DNA of 64,000 bases from Cyanodermella asteris (GCA_900618795.1 UYJD01000005.1:1684092-1748091), one strand, 5' to 3'; positions 19,995 to 31,740 are shown, counted from the first letter of the stretch. A program made the numbers and translations. Notes: a model not told the origin generated them from the sequence alone.

Positions 19995-21287
19995 TGGAGG
20001 AATGTGAACTTGGGGTGATTCGAGCAGCTCACAAACCTGAGAGAAGACTTTACGATGAAGCTGTGGCTTATTCCGCTTTCTCACCATTGACCGAGCACAA
20101 CGTTCTCCTCGTTCACTCGCGTCAGGCTATGGAGTACCGAATGTTTTTCATCCGAGCCGTGATTGAGGCTTGCAGTCTGAAGCAATAGCAGACGGACCGC
20201 TGCTGGGGTTGCTCCTTACGCAGCCCAAGACCAAAAGAGCTCCGCCGGAGACTGCCGCGATTGCTGGTCATTGCTGCTCTGGGGTCGAGCTCTTCATCAG
20301 CCAGCGTCATGCTTGGAAGACGTGATACTGGTAACTTCTTATCTCAGCCCGAGAAGCATACAATGGCGTCTTTATGCATGCGATGCCACCTTCTGTCATC
20401 GATGGGACACTTTCGGCCGTTCTTGTGACCGATGGTCAAGCGTTATCTATTCGAAGCGCATTTTGGCCGAAAGTGCATCGATAAAGCACATCCAAAACAC
20501 TGGAACCAATGTTGAAATAATCCGTTTCGTTGTGCGCCATGCATGTCATGTTCAAACGCTTTACGGCAGCTGTTCGATCAACATTGACTGGAATGTACCC
20601 GGGGTCGTGCCGACGATCAACAACGAAGGCTTTGCAACGTTTCGCAACTACTCGTGGCAGGAGCTCAATACATAATCTCACTACTATTCGCCAGTGTACC
20701 CGTAGCACAGAAGTTACAGGAGAAGGACGTGGCAAGATACACGCGCAACGACTTCTGTAATCAGCTTGAGCTGTCCGTGAATGTACTCGTGTTTGACCTG
20801 AGCCAAAACTGTCAGGCATACGCGACGAATGGGCGTGTCTGGTCAGCTCGCACAACGGATTTGCGTGTCACGACGCCGCCGCTCGGGTGTGGCACTACGA
20901 TCCCGCCACCGTGGACCAGGGCTGGCTCTGGGCTAGCAGGCAAACCTGCAAGCATACGGAATTTCGTCCCTTCCATGAGTCTATTGATTGATGAGAATGT
21001 GACGGCGGTCGCTCGTAGCGGAAAACTGCGGCTCCCACCGGTGGTCAAAATACGTGGACCCCACCGCCACGGGAAGTTTGAGGACAAGTCTCCCTGTAGG
21101 CCTCATCAAGTCAGATACTCCTCGACTCCCCGGACTCTTTCTCAGCTCATTCACCATCAAAATACATGCTCTGTCTTGCCGTTTGTGCCGCGACCAATGG
21201 TCGCGTAGGTCGTATAACGTGCCATTCGCGTATGCTTGCAATGCGTCCCGTCGAGCCCTTCGTTCTGCGGAGCCCCCACGAGGGCAG
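19995..21287. other. Long intergenic region upstream of pyruvate decarboxylase
   Basis: No gene is supported. Open frames here lack protein-like composition. It holds an imperfect 18-bp inverted repeat (20398-20482) and, at its right end, the pyruvate decarboxylase core promoter. Confidence 0.5.
20398..20482. repeat. Imperfect inverted repeat (7+11 bp arms)
   Basis: Left arm ATCGATG then CACTTTCGGCC (20398-20418, with three unpaired bases GGA); right arm GGCCGAAAGTG then CATCGAT (20465-20482). All 18 paired bases match, around a 46-nt loop. It could be a hairpin, a dimeric factor site or a small element relic. Confidence 0.6.
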
Positions 21288-21294
21288 TATAAAT
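21288..21294 (+). promoter_or_regulatory. TATA box (TATAAAT) of pyruvate decarboxylase
   Basis: TATAAAT 207 bp before the ATG at 21495, followed by a pyrimidine-rich leader (TTTCATTCTCTTTG...). Placement suits a strongly expressed glycolytic-type gene. Confidence 0.6.
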
Positions 21295-21494
21295 CCAGTT
21301 TCATTCTCTTTGTTTGCGTCGTTCTTACCTTGTCACCGTCGAACTTCACATATGCAACGATCCCTTGCTTGCTTGTCTCTATTCCGCACGCATTGCAAAC
21401 ATCTCCCTCAGCCACGGAACTGACGTAGACCTGACCTGTTTCAAACACATTCCATTCCTCTCGCACATATTGTCCCGATTCTAGCCCTGTGGCA

Positions 21495-23250
21495 ATGAGC
21501 ACGACTGAAACTACCACCCTTGCCAACTACCTCTGGACCAGACTCCGCCAGCTCGGCGTTGAGTCTTTGCATGGCGTTCCAGGCGACTACAACTTGAAGG
21601 CTCTCGACTTTGTTGAGCCGGCCGGCCTCAAATGGATCGGAGATGCCAATGAGCTGAACGCAGGTATGTCACGCATCTGCACTCACCAGTACCTACTGAC
21701 TTTGTCTAGGCTACGCCGCCGATGGCTACGCTCGCGTCAAGGGCATGGGCGCCTTGCTCACGACCTTCGGCGTCGGTGAGCTCAGTGCCATCAATGCCGT
21801 AGCCGGCTCCTTTGCCGAATACGTTCCAATCGTCCATGTCGTGGGATCTCCATCAGTCAACGCACAGAAGGACAGTATGCTCCTGCATCACACTCTCGGC
21901 GATGGCGACTTCAGAGTGTTCTCCGACATGTACAAGCGGGTCACAATCTCGCAAGCATTCCTGCAGGATATCAAGACTGCCCCGGCTCAAATCGACGAAA
22001 CACTCCGCCAGTGCAAGGTCCAAAGCCGGCCAGTTTATATTGAGCTTCCAGCGGATATGGCGATGAAGCCAGTCGACCTCTCACTCTTGGACACGCCGAT
22101 CGACGCTGCATACCCGCAGAATGTCCAGGAAGCCGAAGACGCTGCCGTTAGTGTCATCCTTGAGCGTCTGTATGCCGCAAAGAGACCTTGCGTGCTGGTT
22201 GACGGGTGTGTACTGCGTCGTCACTTGACTGGCGATGTTGATGCTTTCCTGCGCAAGACCAACCTGCCAGTCTTTGTGGCGCCCATGGGAAAGAGTGCCG
22301 TTGATGAGACGTTGCCCACCTTTGGCGGCGTCTATGCTGGTAATGCATCGTACGATAGTGTACGGAACTATGTTGAGGGCAGCGACCTGGTGCTGTCGAT
22401 TGGTTCCATCAAATCCGATTTCAACACAAGTGGCTTCACCTACCGTCTGTCGACCCTCAACTCGATCGATCTCCACACCGGCATTGTGTCGATTGGTTAC
22501 TCACACTTCGACCTGCAAATGCGCGGTGTCATACGGTCCCTGACTCAACACATTGACACCTCAAAGCTGACAATAGTGCCGTTTGTGGCAGCTCCCGGCC
22601 GCTCAGTCGCCCAAGCACTCAAGACCAACTTCAAGCCGGGCACCATCACACAAGAATGGCTCTGGTCGCAGTTGTCGACATGGCTCAAGCCCGGCGACAT
22701 TCTCTTGACCGAGACTGGAACTCCTTACCTTGGCGTTCTGGACACGAGCTTGAAGAAGGACGTCACCGTAATCTCTCAAACGCTCTGGGGATCCATTGGT
22801 TACACCCTCCCCGCATCCCAAGGCGCTGCCGTCGCCGCCCGCGAACTCGGCAAGAACCAGCGGGTGATTCTCTTCGAAGGCGATGGCAGCTTTCAAATGA
22901 CCGCCCAAGCCATTGGCACGATGTTGCGCCACAATCTCGACATTGTCATTTTCCTAATCAACAACGACGGCTACACGATCGAGCGCTGGATCCATGGTAT
23001 GGAGGAGAAGTACAACGATATTATGAACTGGCGGTATAGTAATATTCCCAAAGCCATGGGCGGCGAGAGCGAGGGATGTGTGAGCTATCGAATTGATACC
23101 ACGGACGGGCTGGCCCAGCTGTGGGCGAGTGGGAGATTTGAAGATCCCAAGGGGTTGCATTTTGTGGAGACGTTCATGCCGAAGGAGGATGCGCCCGTGA
23201 TGTTGAAGATGCTTTGCAGCGCTGCTGGGGCTTTGAATGGCAAGTCTTGA
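21495..23250 (+). CDS. Pyruvate decarboxylase (thiamine diphosphate enzyme)
   Basis: Two exons, 21495-21663 and 21710-23250, with a 46-nt intron (GTATGT...CTGAC...CTAG), give 569 residues, the usual length. The intron falls right after the catalytic Glu53 segment (DANELNAG|YAADGYAR). Other active-site features are the His pair in LLHHTLGDGDF and the ThDP-Mg motif from GDGSFQMTAQ to NNDGYTIE near residues 440-475. The enzyme converts pyruvate to acetaldehyde and CO2 in the cytosol, for ethanol fermentation or acetyl-CoA supply. Related indole- or phenylpyruvate decarboxylases share these motifs, so the substrate is not proven by sequence alone. Codon use is strongly C-ending, as in highly expressed genes. 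Confidence 0.93.
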
Positions 23251-23637
23251 GGTGGAGGTTTTACCAGCTGGGTTGGGAGTTTCTGTGTTGACGACGACGA
23301 CGGCCATATTCCACATTCAATTTACTATTGTATTTGACAGGATCTAATTGCTGCTTGGATTCTCTAGCCACCTCTAACTTTATCGACGCGATGAATGTCT
23401 CCATCCTTGATGCACTCTTTTGGACGCGTGGGGATCCAGAGGTACTTGGTCAACTACGCGGCCAAACATCAAGCTAGATGCCAAGCCAGATTAAGCGAAG
23501 CCCCAGAACTCCCGGGCGCGCACGACTTGGACCATACTGTCATCATCATTGAAAGATGCCATTCATCATGAACGGCCATGAACCGAAGAGCTGCTTTCTG
23601 CTGTCTCGTTACAATCATCGTCATAAGTCCATCACCC
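23251..23637. other. Convergent intergenic region
   Basis: 3' flanks of the pyruvate decarboxylase gene (plus) and the Ser/Pro-rich protein gene (minus). Nothing further seen. Confidence 0.5.
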
Positions 23638-24864
23638 TCACGCACTAGTCGTACTTCCCGTTCGAAAGAACCCCGCTCCCTTCATCAATCCCTTCTTCAG
23701 ATTCCCCTTTCCCCAGCTCAAGCTAAATTTTCTGTTCCCAGCCCTCCTGGGACGTTCCTCTTCGTCGTCGCTCGAGTACCAGCCCGATCGACTCAAGTCT
23801 TCCACAAGCAACGCTTCACCAGCTGGGAACGCAGCCAATAAGCTAACGTGATTGGTGGATTCTGACGGAAGGGGTGCCGATTTGGGCGTGGTTGGCATAC
23901 TTCCATCGCTGTAGGCGGCTGCGTCTCGGAATGCTTGGGGAATATCCTGGCGGGGAGCCTTTTCTCTCGACCGCCGGAACCGGGCGTATAGAGGTGCTGA
24001 TCGTGGTGATGTGGGGCGAGAAGAAAGAGTCGTTCTTGATGTCTCGTCGGCGGTCACAGAGGCCAGCGACCAATCCCAGCCAAGGTTGATGGCGACGCTG
24101 CTGTTGGCCGAGGGTGAGTCCAGTGCCAGGCTCTCAAAGGTGAAAGAGCTCCGAAACATGCCCGATTTGTGGTCGAAGGCTGCTGAGAGGGGAGACTCGC
24201 CGATACAGGTCGCGTCTGAATCTGTCGAATCGGTGGTTGGAGACGTCGAAGGACGGACCGTGACATCGCCACGCTCGGGGTACGGCGTCCCAGGGCTTTG
24301 ATTCCTTCGTGCCCCAAATGGCATACCCTCAGGCGTGGCAGCTACACGTTCAGTTGGGTCTAGAGCGTTGGGAGACGGTGGCGGAGAGGGTGTCGTACGC
24401 ATTGCGATCGGCAGTGAAGCGTCTCGGCGAGGGTGCTTTGGTGCAGAACTAGGTCGAAGACCAGTCACCCTTCGCCCCGTATAACGAAGAAAATCCGGGG
24501 ACTCCAGCGTTGCCAGCGGCTTTCTCGGCGGCCGAACGCCTTCTCCTGGAGTCGGTCGGAAGGAGCCGTCGGTAGTCCTGCGTTGGCCCTGTGTCGGACG
24601 AACGTGTTTCAGCGATGGTAAGGGCGGAGAGCCGAGGGGTTGCGAACTCATTGCTCTTCGACGTCCCGTCGCGCTACGTCGTACCGCACTCTCGACTGGG
24701 CGAAAAGCGCGGTTCAAGGCGTCTTCAAGGTCTTTGAGTGTGACTACATGATGAGAGTCCTCCGAAATCTCCAGAGACGACCTAGACGGTGGTGGAGGAG
24801 AGTAAACGAGCTTCCGTGGCGGCAATGGAAAGTCAAATGGAAGAGTCGGACCGATGAGTGCCAT
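23638..24864 (-). CDS. Ser/Pro/Arg-rich protein of unknown function
   Basis: Intronless, 408 residues from the ATG at 24864 (MALIGPTLPFDFPLPPRKLV). It is almost entirely low complexity, with many SP, TP and RxxS motifs that would suit kinase targets. Better-ordered patches are the N-terminal segment with VTLKDLEDALNRAFRPVE, a centre around FRSSFTFESLALDS, and the C-terminal SGWYSSDDEEERPRR, ending KGLMKGAGFFRTGSTTSA. No membrane segment or enzyme motif is present. It reads as a conserved filamentous-fungal disordered protein, but I do not recognise the family. Confidence 0.7.
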   Translation of the reverse strand: MALIGPTLPFDFPLPPRKLVYSPPPPSRSSLEISEDSHHVVTLKDLEDALNRAFRPVESAVRRSATGRRRAMSSQPLGSPPLPSLKHVRPTQGQRRTTDGSFRPTPGEGVRPPRKPLATLESPDFLRYTGRRVTGLRPSSAPKHPRRDASLPIAMRTTPSPPPSPNALDPTERVAATPEGMPFGARRNQSPGTPYPERGDVTVRPSTSPTTDSTDSDATCIGESPLSAAFDHKSGMFRSSFTFESLALDSPSANSSVAINLGWDWSLASVTADETSRTTLSSRPTSPRSAPLYARFRRSREKAPRQDIPQAFRDAAAYSDGSMPTTPKSAPLPSESTNHVSLLAAFPAGEALLVEDLSRSGWYSSDDEEERPRRAGNRKFSLSWGKGNLKKGLMKGAGFFRTGSTTSA

Positions 24865-27105
24865 GATACCTCCTAGCAGATGAGATGATGATACAGATTA
24901 TGATGCGAGTGATGTGAAACGATGCGACCAAACAAATGGCGGCGGTCAGAACACAAATAGATAGGGCCAGTGATCTCGTCAGATTGATACAGATGTGAAG
25001 GCGTTTTCAGTCGAGGTCAACGGTGGTGATTACACAAACAACGCCACAAAGGAAGCTTGTCTGCTTGAATACCGGGATGAGCAGAGACATGGCGACACGG
25101 GGCTAGAATGACAGGCAAGGGAGCAACAAAACATCGATCCACAGTGTCGGCTCGTACGGATCGCCGACGTTCGTGGGATCGCAGTCGGATCGTGGTTCCG
25201 AGCAGGCATGTTCTCGTTCTCACGCGATTGTGAGTACCCATATCATGCAGGGGTTGAGGCTGTACCCATATGATCGTGATTGCGATCATGAGGTTTTCAA
25301 TAACAAACACATTCGGAAAGCGAGGACATTACAGGTGAAGCAGCAATAACGTGGGCTCTGATCCGGGGGCTGATTGCGGGCTTCCCGTCGCGGATTATGA
25401 GCCGCGCTCTAACATTCATGGTACAGGTAAGACATGTTATGACAAAACAGTAGACAGACATGCCAGACGAGTGTTCTTTGCAGGGGAGGCGAGGGCAGAG
25501 CATCCTTGAGCGCGTCCACTGAGCGAGCTTGGAGTCTGTGGACAAATACAAGCAACCCACAGGAGTACATTGCAGCAATGCGTCCGTCCATCAGTCGCGT
25601 TTTGAGGATTCATTGAGTTTGGCAAACACGCGATCACCACGAGGTGGTCCGTGTTGGGTGTGCATGACATGAAAACAAGACATTGTTTGCCAGATGAGGT
25701 TTGTCATATCGGCCTTCCAGTGGAACATGAACGTCAACTAATGAGCCACCCAACTTGTTCGCGATAACTGTTGATGCTTCGTATTGAGAGTCTTTGAGAG
25801 TCTTGTGCGAGGGGGCAGATGTGGGGACTATAGGGCATATCGGTGGGTCTGTACACAGACCAGGCAAGGGTTGAAGTCCACAAATAGGTGTCAAGTCCCT
25901 CACGATCGCGATTCGATCTCGAGCTGGAGCCATGTCTCTGTGAGTATGGCCAGACGACGCCAGAAACGCCTCCAGTATGGTGGACCTGATTTTCGGGCAG
26001 GAAGAGACGAGCCCGTGATCGAAGAAAAGCCCTAGCCTCATCGTCTAGCCTCATCCCACTGGGTTTGGGATGTCATGCCACACTGTCGGGTCACAGCAAA
26101 GAGTATACGATGGTGGCCTGATGGTGCGTGGACTGTCAGAACCTACTCTCGACGACATCTTGGAGCTGATCTGACGCGAAGTCCTGCCCAAGGTCATCAA
26201 GTTGTTGTCGGCCTTGTCAGGTCGATATATGGTTGAGAGCCTGATTCGTGACTGTAATGCTGGACGTCAGGCGAGGCATTGCCAGCGTATCGTTTGTGAC
26301 CGTCAGCACGCCCTTCGCACTCAGCAGCACGAAGATAGCTCACAGCCACGGCCTGCAGAGCTGTCATGGAATGAAACTCGCCAAGCTGGTACCTGATATC
26401 TCGACGGTAGAAAGTGTACGGCAAGTTGAAGCTCAACCAGTCGGTGATGGTATGACGGACTTGGGTGAGACGCACGGACCAGCTCGCCGGGCCGGCCGTG
26501 CTTCGTTCGCTTTACGAGTCTCGCTGCTGTTCGTCGCGACTTCACCGCATTGCGCCTCTTGGAAGGCATTCACTCCTTGGTTGTGAGCAGTCCTGGCATC
26601 CAGAACATCCACTACAGCTTCTCACGACCCCCCGTCCACCGCAACGCCGTGGTGGACGAGGTCGGCGTAGGGCACCATCGACGTGTACCCGACTGGGCCA
26701 AAGCTGCGACAGACCACCACAAGGACAAACTAGCTTGGAAAGCCCAAAACACCATTCTTCGCAATCGCGACCTCCGACTGGCTTGAGAGTGTCCAAGCAC
26801 AGTTCCGAGGCTCTTTGTGGCCCTGTGCGCTGTTCGTTGCGATTCTCCCAGCCTCCTCATGCTCACGCTTCCCAGCCACCTCGAGACGGCCAACATCTTC
26901 CCTCGACGCCCTTTCTAGCACGTCTTCTTGCAGCAGGCTTCCACGCGACCCAGCCCAGGACAGTCGATACAGGACGTACCAGCTGCGGATTCTGTATACC
27001 CAGGATCGTGTGTGCGTGTGCTTGCGCGCATCCACCAGCACTTGACACAGACTCACACTCACGCTGTACCAATCCTCACACCCATCTTCTCCTCAATCTC
27101 CCGCC
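24865..27105. other. Long divergent intergenic region
   Basis: Between the Ser/Pro-rich gene (minus) and the coiled-coil gene (plus). No supported gene. The part from 26600 on is rich in CCA/CAC and pyrimidines and looks like a long 5' leader or leader intron of the next gene; long open frames there come from this composition bias. Confidence 0.45.
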
Positions 27106-29529
27106 GTGCCAGCCCAGCGCTACAACGGTTACGATCCCCACGAAGAATACGACAACGATCTATATACATCATCACCACCACCCCAACGCCAGACCCGCTT
27201 CAACCCTCCCAAGGCTGCGCCATATAAACGACCTTCGACCTCTTCTGGTGGAAGTGCTCATCCACTACGAAGAACTCCTCGTTTCGGCGACGACCTTGAT
27301 CTTCTCAAAAGGCAGACTCTTGCACCTCTAGAATCACGACCAGAGTCACGATCCGAACGTCCCAGACACCCACGCCGACGTTTGACCCAGTTTAGTGAGG
27401 CAACAAGTCAAGGGCTTGACAGGTCAACCACAACAGGTGCCGAGACTCCAGGTCTCGAGGAGTCATACTGGCCACGACGAAGCAATCGTGTTTCGCAGCG
27501 AACTGCCGTAGCTATCCTATACGCTCTCGAGGAGGCAATCAGAACCCCGTTCCCATTCACTCCTGACGAGATTGAGGAGACGGCGCGTCTTTCCATGGCG
27601 GGACTAGATGCAGTGCCGGGAGGACTCCCACCTTCGATTGCCGACAGGACTAGGGCGACGAGTCTGACACCTCCGACAGAGGTTATGAGAAGGAGATTGG
27701 AACGGGAACGGCGAAAAGAAGAGGAGGCAGCGAAATTGGCCGAACAACAGAGAACCAAGGACGAGCCGCGGCCTCGACAGCCTGTCGATCCTCTTCCTAG
27801 TAGGAGGCTCACCGGCGTTGAGGGTGGTGGTGAACCGAGCAGGAACAGATCTCCTTTGCGCGGTATTCCCTCAGGTGATAGAAGACGCAACGTACCGTCA
27901 ACGCACCAGCGTACTCAGTCTGAGGCTGTTCCACAAAGGACGTCTGTGACAGAACGGGCTGCTGAACGAGTCGGTGAACGAGTCAGTGAACGAGGGCGAG
28001 AAAGAAGAGATACGAATCCGCCACCGCAGCAGCCCAAGGCAGAACCCAAGAAGCCGACGTCATCCTTTCCCCACGCCTTTGAGAGATGGGAGACACTGTC
28101 TTCACACTGGGAGGGCTTGACCGGGTACTGGATTAAGAGGCTGCAAAACAATTCGGACGAACTGAATGGTCAGCCACTGAACCAGCAGCTAGCCCGACAA
28201 GTCACCGATCTTTCTGCTGCCGGAGCAAATTTGTTTCACGCTGTCGTGGAGCTTCAAAGACTGCGCGCGTCTTCGGAACGTAAATTCCAGCGATGGTTCT
28301 TCGAAACGCGAGCCGATCAGGAAAAGCAGACTGAAGAGATTGCCAAGTTAAAGACTCAAATCCGTGAAGGACGGACAGAGACGCGGGAGCAGCCTCGCGA
28401 AGTGCCCTCGTCGCGCGAAGCTCAAGACCGCTACGTAAGGCAACTGCGCGATCAGCAAGAATTGTACACACAGCAGCTGAACGCCGCAAACGAAAAAATC
28501 CGACAGTCAAACGAGAGCACGCAGCGGCAAATGGAGCTCATGAAGGAACAAACCGAGAGACAGCTGAGCGAGATGCGTCGAGAACTGCAAATCAGTCGAG
28601 ACGAAGCACGTCGAAGCTGGGAGGAAATTGGCAGAATGGAGCAGTCTGAGCGGGATCGCATGTACAGTTTGAGACGTGGAGAGCCGACGCTGGTCGGTAA
28701 CATTCAGGTCGTTCCAATGATGGCACGACCAGCTGCCAGCTCAAGATCAACCACGCGAGAGGGAGGGCTGAGCTCGCACCCTGTCCAGCCGGAAGACATG
28801 CAATATGGCAACTACGACGTGCGATCCGAGGCTGACACAGATCCGTTCACGGAAGGTGGCCAGAAGAGTTCCAGCAACGTGGCGTCGAGAATAGCACCAC
28901 TGGTACCATCTCAGGCTCAAACCACTTATCCCACCTCCGCAGCCGCCGTTGAGGCGTCGACGCGCGCGGTTTCGGCGAGTCCAGGTCGCCCCGGGGCATC
29001 TGCAGGCACTGCGTCACCATCTCAGCCATCGACGACGCAGGCAGCATTTCCACCTCGAAGTGAGAGCTATGCTGCTCCTCGGCCTGGTCCGACTTCCGCC
29101 CCAGCAGGGTTCTATCAGCAACAACAGCCGGTTCTGCATCAGCAGCCGGGCCAGACCCAGCCGACTGTCTTGCAAGCTGACGGCACAAAGTCATATGGCA
29201 CTGGTTCGGATGACGGCTATGACATGGCAGGAAACCCAATACGTGAGCCTCGACAAGCTGCTTACCAACAGGAGAGAATCAGGTCTCCGTCTGAGGTGTC
29301 TGACGACTATGGGACTGCTGTACCTCCCGGCACTGGTTATAATTACACAACCAACGGTAACAGCCAAGGCGTACCCGCTCCCGACTACAGCGGAGCAGGC
29401 TATGGCCGGGACGAGTGGGGGACCATCATCAACAGACACCACCATCCGACAAGGTTGAGCGACATTGTGGAAGAGAACAGCCGGACAAGTCCCAGCAGAG
29501 CGAGCGAACGAAGCCACGGTCTGAGGTGA
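27106..29529 (+). CDS. Coiled-coil protein, possibly TeaR/Mod5-like cell-polarity factor; start unresolved
   Basis: The frame is open from a stop at 27043-27045 to 29529 but contains no ATG before 27595. The first plausible initiation site is a GTG at 27106 in an ideal start context (CCGCC GTG CC), giving PAQRYNGYDPHEEYDNDLY. Alternatively a short upstream ATG exon is spliced in. Landmarks: RVSQRTAVAILYALEEAIR and FPFTPDEIEE (residues about 145-170), and a conserved block SHWEGLTGYWIKRLQNN, FHAVVELQRLRAS, RKFQRWFFETR (about 345-410). A coiled coil (about 410-520) and a disordered Pro/Gln/Ser tail ending LSDIVEENSRTSPSRASER follow. The block recalls proteins of the TeaR/Mod5 cell-end-marker type, but the CaaX prenylation box expected there is absent, so this is tentative. 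Confidence 0.7.
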   Translation: MPAQRYNGYDPHEEYDNDLYTSSPPPQRQTRFNPPKAAPYKRPSTSSGGSAHPLRRTPRFGDDLDLLKRQTLAPLESRPESRSERPRHPRRRLTQFSEATSQGLDRSTTTGAETPGLEESYWPRRSNRVSQRTAVAILYALEEAIRTPFPFTPDEIEETARLSMAGLDAVPGGLPPSIADRTRATSLTPPTEVMRRRLERERRKEEEAAKLAEQQRTKDEPRPRQPVDPLPSRRLTGVEGGGEPSRNRSPLRGIPSGDRRRNVPSTHQRTQSEAVPQRTSVTERAAERVGERVSERGRERRDTNPPPQQPKAEPKKPTSSFPHAFERWETLSSHWEGLTGYWIKRLQNNSDELNGQPLNQQLARQVTDLSAAGANLFHAVVELQRLRASSERKFQRWFFETRADQEKQTEEIAKLKTQIREGRTETREQPREVPSSREAQDRYVRQLRDQQELYTQQLNAANEKIRQSNESTQRQMELMKEQTERQLSEMRRELQISRDEARRSWEEIGRMEQSERDRMYSLRRGEPTLVGNIQVVPMMARPAASSRSTTREGGLSSHPVQPEDMQYGNYDVRSEADTDPFTEGGQKSSSNVASRIAPLVPSQAQTTYPTSAAAVEASTRAVSASPGRPGASAGTASPSQPSTTQAAFPPRSESYAAPRPGPTSAPAGFYQQQQPVLHQQPGQTQPTVLQADGTKSYGTGSDDGYDMAGNPIREPRQAAYQQERIRSPSEVSDDYGTAVPPGTGYNYTTNGNSQGVPAPDYSGAGYGRDEWGTIINRHHHPTRLSDIVEENSRTSPSRASERSHGLR

Positions 29530-30470
29530 TTGACAAAAGCATTCGGAGAGATTGTGACAAATATAAAGCATGGGGTCGGACAAACATGGAGTGGACAAAC
29601 ATGGAGTTTGGCGGTCGGCATAGACAGTTGGTGGGATTTCGGCTGCATTGCAGGAGAGCTGGGAAAATATTCGCACCTTCTGCTCGCAAGGCTTGCACAT
29701 ATTTGAGCGCTCGCAGCGTGGAGTTCGGGCGTCAGGATAGCAACGTTTGTTTGTCGGCTGCAGCATGACTGCGTGCTTGACTGGGGTTGATAATACACTG
29801 TGATTTTCGAGCGCCCAACTCCCACTCATATCGTCTGATGGTTGCCTCGCTTCTGTTGGTTGAATAGCTGCATTTGTAGATACAGTAGCCACACTCAAAA
29901 GCCCTCACAGAATTTGTCACAATATGCACCTCCATGGCAGAATGTCTCGTTCATCTACACGCATCTCCCATTGCACTCAACCACTCCTTCGCCTCCTAAT
30001 CTTTGTCTCTCTTCTCATCTTCTCTCCTCACGTTCTCCACAGCAGCAGCAGCAGCAGCAGCCTCCTGTACTTTGGCTTTCTCGCTCTCGCCGAGAGCGCC
30101 TGGAGGCGAGGTTCAGCTGCTACCCGCTTGCCGTACTCGGTTGGGGAGCCGTCGTCGTGTGTTAGGACGGGGCTGTGTGGTGGATACGGAAGGGTTTAGT
30201 GTGAGGAGGAAACGGTCATTCTCTCCATGGATCAGCACAATGAAAAGTCATTCCTCCTATGAGGGGTGGCAGCTTCAAGCCTCGGCATGAGCTTATTATG
30301 CCTAAAGTGGTGAAGTGGTGAAGTGGGGGTGGGGTGAAGTCGTTCCGCAAGTCTGTGAACTTCTACCTCCACAGCCACTTCTACTCTCTAGTTGGATCTG
30401 GAAGTCGAGAGTGAGGTCACGGCACCGCAAAGAGCTTACAAACCCCAGGCCTCAGGACTGCCAAGTGACG
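29530..30470. other. Intergenic region with short CAG repeat
   Basis: No supported gene. It holds a (CAG)7 tract and a G/T-rich stretch with GTGGTGAAGTGG near 30310. The right end is the leader of the epoxide hydrolase gene. Confidence 0.45.
30040..30061 (+). repeat. (CAG)7 microsatellite
   Basis: Seven uninterrupted CAG units in a noncoding region; simple sequence, potentially length-variable between strains. Confidence 0.9.
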
Positions 30471-31740
30471 ATGCAGACCAGCAATGAAGCCAGGTCTATC
30501 AAGGCCAACAGGTAAGGTATCCCATTCAACCAACCAAACATGACGGATGCAATCTGTGTAAGACTGGACGGAACCTTTTCTTTGCCAGTTCAATCCCCCC
30601 TCTCGAGCGTTCAACGCTGACCATCCCAGCAAATCTCCAGCCTTGGCGTCCACCTCTTGGTATACCGAGCAGTCCTTCACTTATGGTGCAAACAACCTGA
30701 CTCTATCCTACCTCTCAGCCGGGCCCGCCAATGGACCTCTCCTCATCTTCATGCACGGCTGGCCAAAAATCAGCACCTTATGGCTGCCGCAGCTCCTCAA
30801 CTTCGCCTCGCTCGGCTTCCACGTCCTCGCCCCCGACATGCCCGGCTATCGCAACTCCTCCGCTCGCCGCGTCTTCAGCGACTACTCCGTCGAAAGCACC
30901 ACGAACGCAATGCTTGCGCTCCTCAAGCACGTCGGTGCCGAGAAAGCAGTCTGGATCGGACACGATTGGGGCTGTGGACCGCTCTGGGGTCTTGCGTCCC
31001 ACCACCCGAAAGCCGTGCGTGCTGCTGCTAGCCTGACGGTCCCATACGCGAGTGTTGAGCTTGGGCTCGAACACCTGCTCGGATACGTGAATCGCACCAC
31101 CTATCCCGTGGAGAGGTATCCGTACGGTCAGTGGAGCTACATGGCGTACTACGAGCAATCTTTCGAGAAGGTCACCGCATGGTATGATTCCGACCCCGAA
31201 GGCATTTTGAAGGCAAAATACAGACGCACCAACCCATCCAGCTACGGCAAGCCTGCTGTCACCGCCGATGTGGTCCGCGACGGTGGTTTGTTCGGTGGCA
31301 TTCCGGCTCCTCCAAAGGCAAGCTCCATTCCCGACAACTCCACGGTCCTCCCACCAGAGCTGCTTGCAGAATTGACCGCCGCCATGAAAAAGAACGGCTT
31401 CTGGACTGCGGACGCCTGGTACATGAACCATGCCGCAAACGCCGAGTACGGAAATCGTAGAGTCAATGGCGGAAAGCTGGACATGCCGGTGTTGTTCATT
31501 GAAGCCAAGTATGATGCCGTCACGGCGACGGCGGTGTCTGACATTGCGAACCCGATGAGGGAGAATGTGAAGGATCTGAGATATATTAGCTTGGATACGG
31601 GGCATTGGGTTGCGGAGGAGAAACCGGAGGAGGTGAGTGCTGCGATTGTAAAGTGGATCTTGGAGAGGGTGCCGGATTGGTGGCCTGAAGCGAAGAGTGG
31701 TGGTAACGCTACGAACGCGACCGTCCTTCCCTCGCAATAG
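30471..31740 (+). CDS. Alpha/beta-hydrolase, epoxide hydrolase-like
   Basis: Two exons, 30471-30511 and 30630-31740, with a 118-nt intron (CAG|GTAAGG...CCCAG), give 383 residues. The big exon alone has no ATG at its start (TTG at 30643), and the 41-nt first exon with ATG at 30471 restores one. Motifs: oxyanion-hole HGWP (56-59), the nucleophile elbow GHDWGCG with Asp126 rather than Ser, and the catalytic His339 in DTGHWVAEEKP. The Asp in FIEAKYDAVT is probably the charge-relay acid. Asp at the elbow is typical of epoxide hydrolases and haloalkane dehalogenases. Cap-domain tyrosines are present (YGQWSYMAYYEQSF). No signal peptide, so probably cytosolic. Its 3' end faces that of a peroxygenase-type gene 269 bp away. 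Confidence 0.85.

Noticed and set aside
26465-27331. Plus-strand 288-codon frame upstream of the coiled-coil gene
   Set aside because: His/Pro/Ser/Arg-rich product of a CCA/CAC-biased leader; it runs out of frame into the real coding region.
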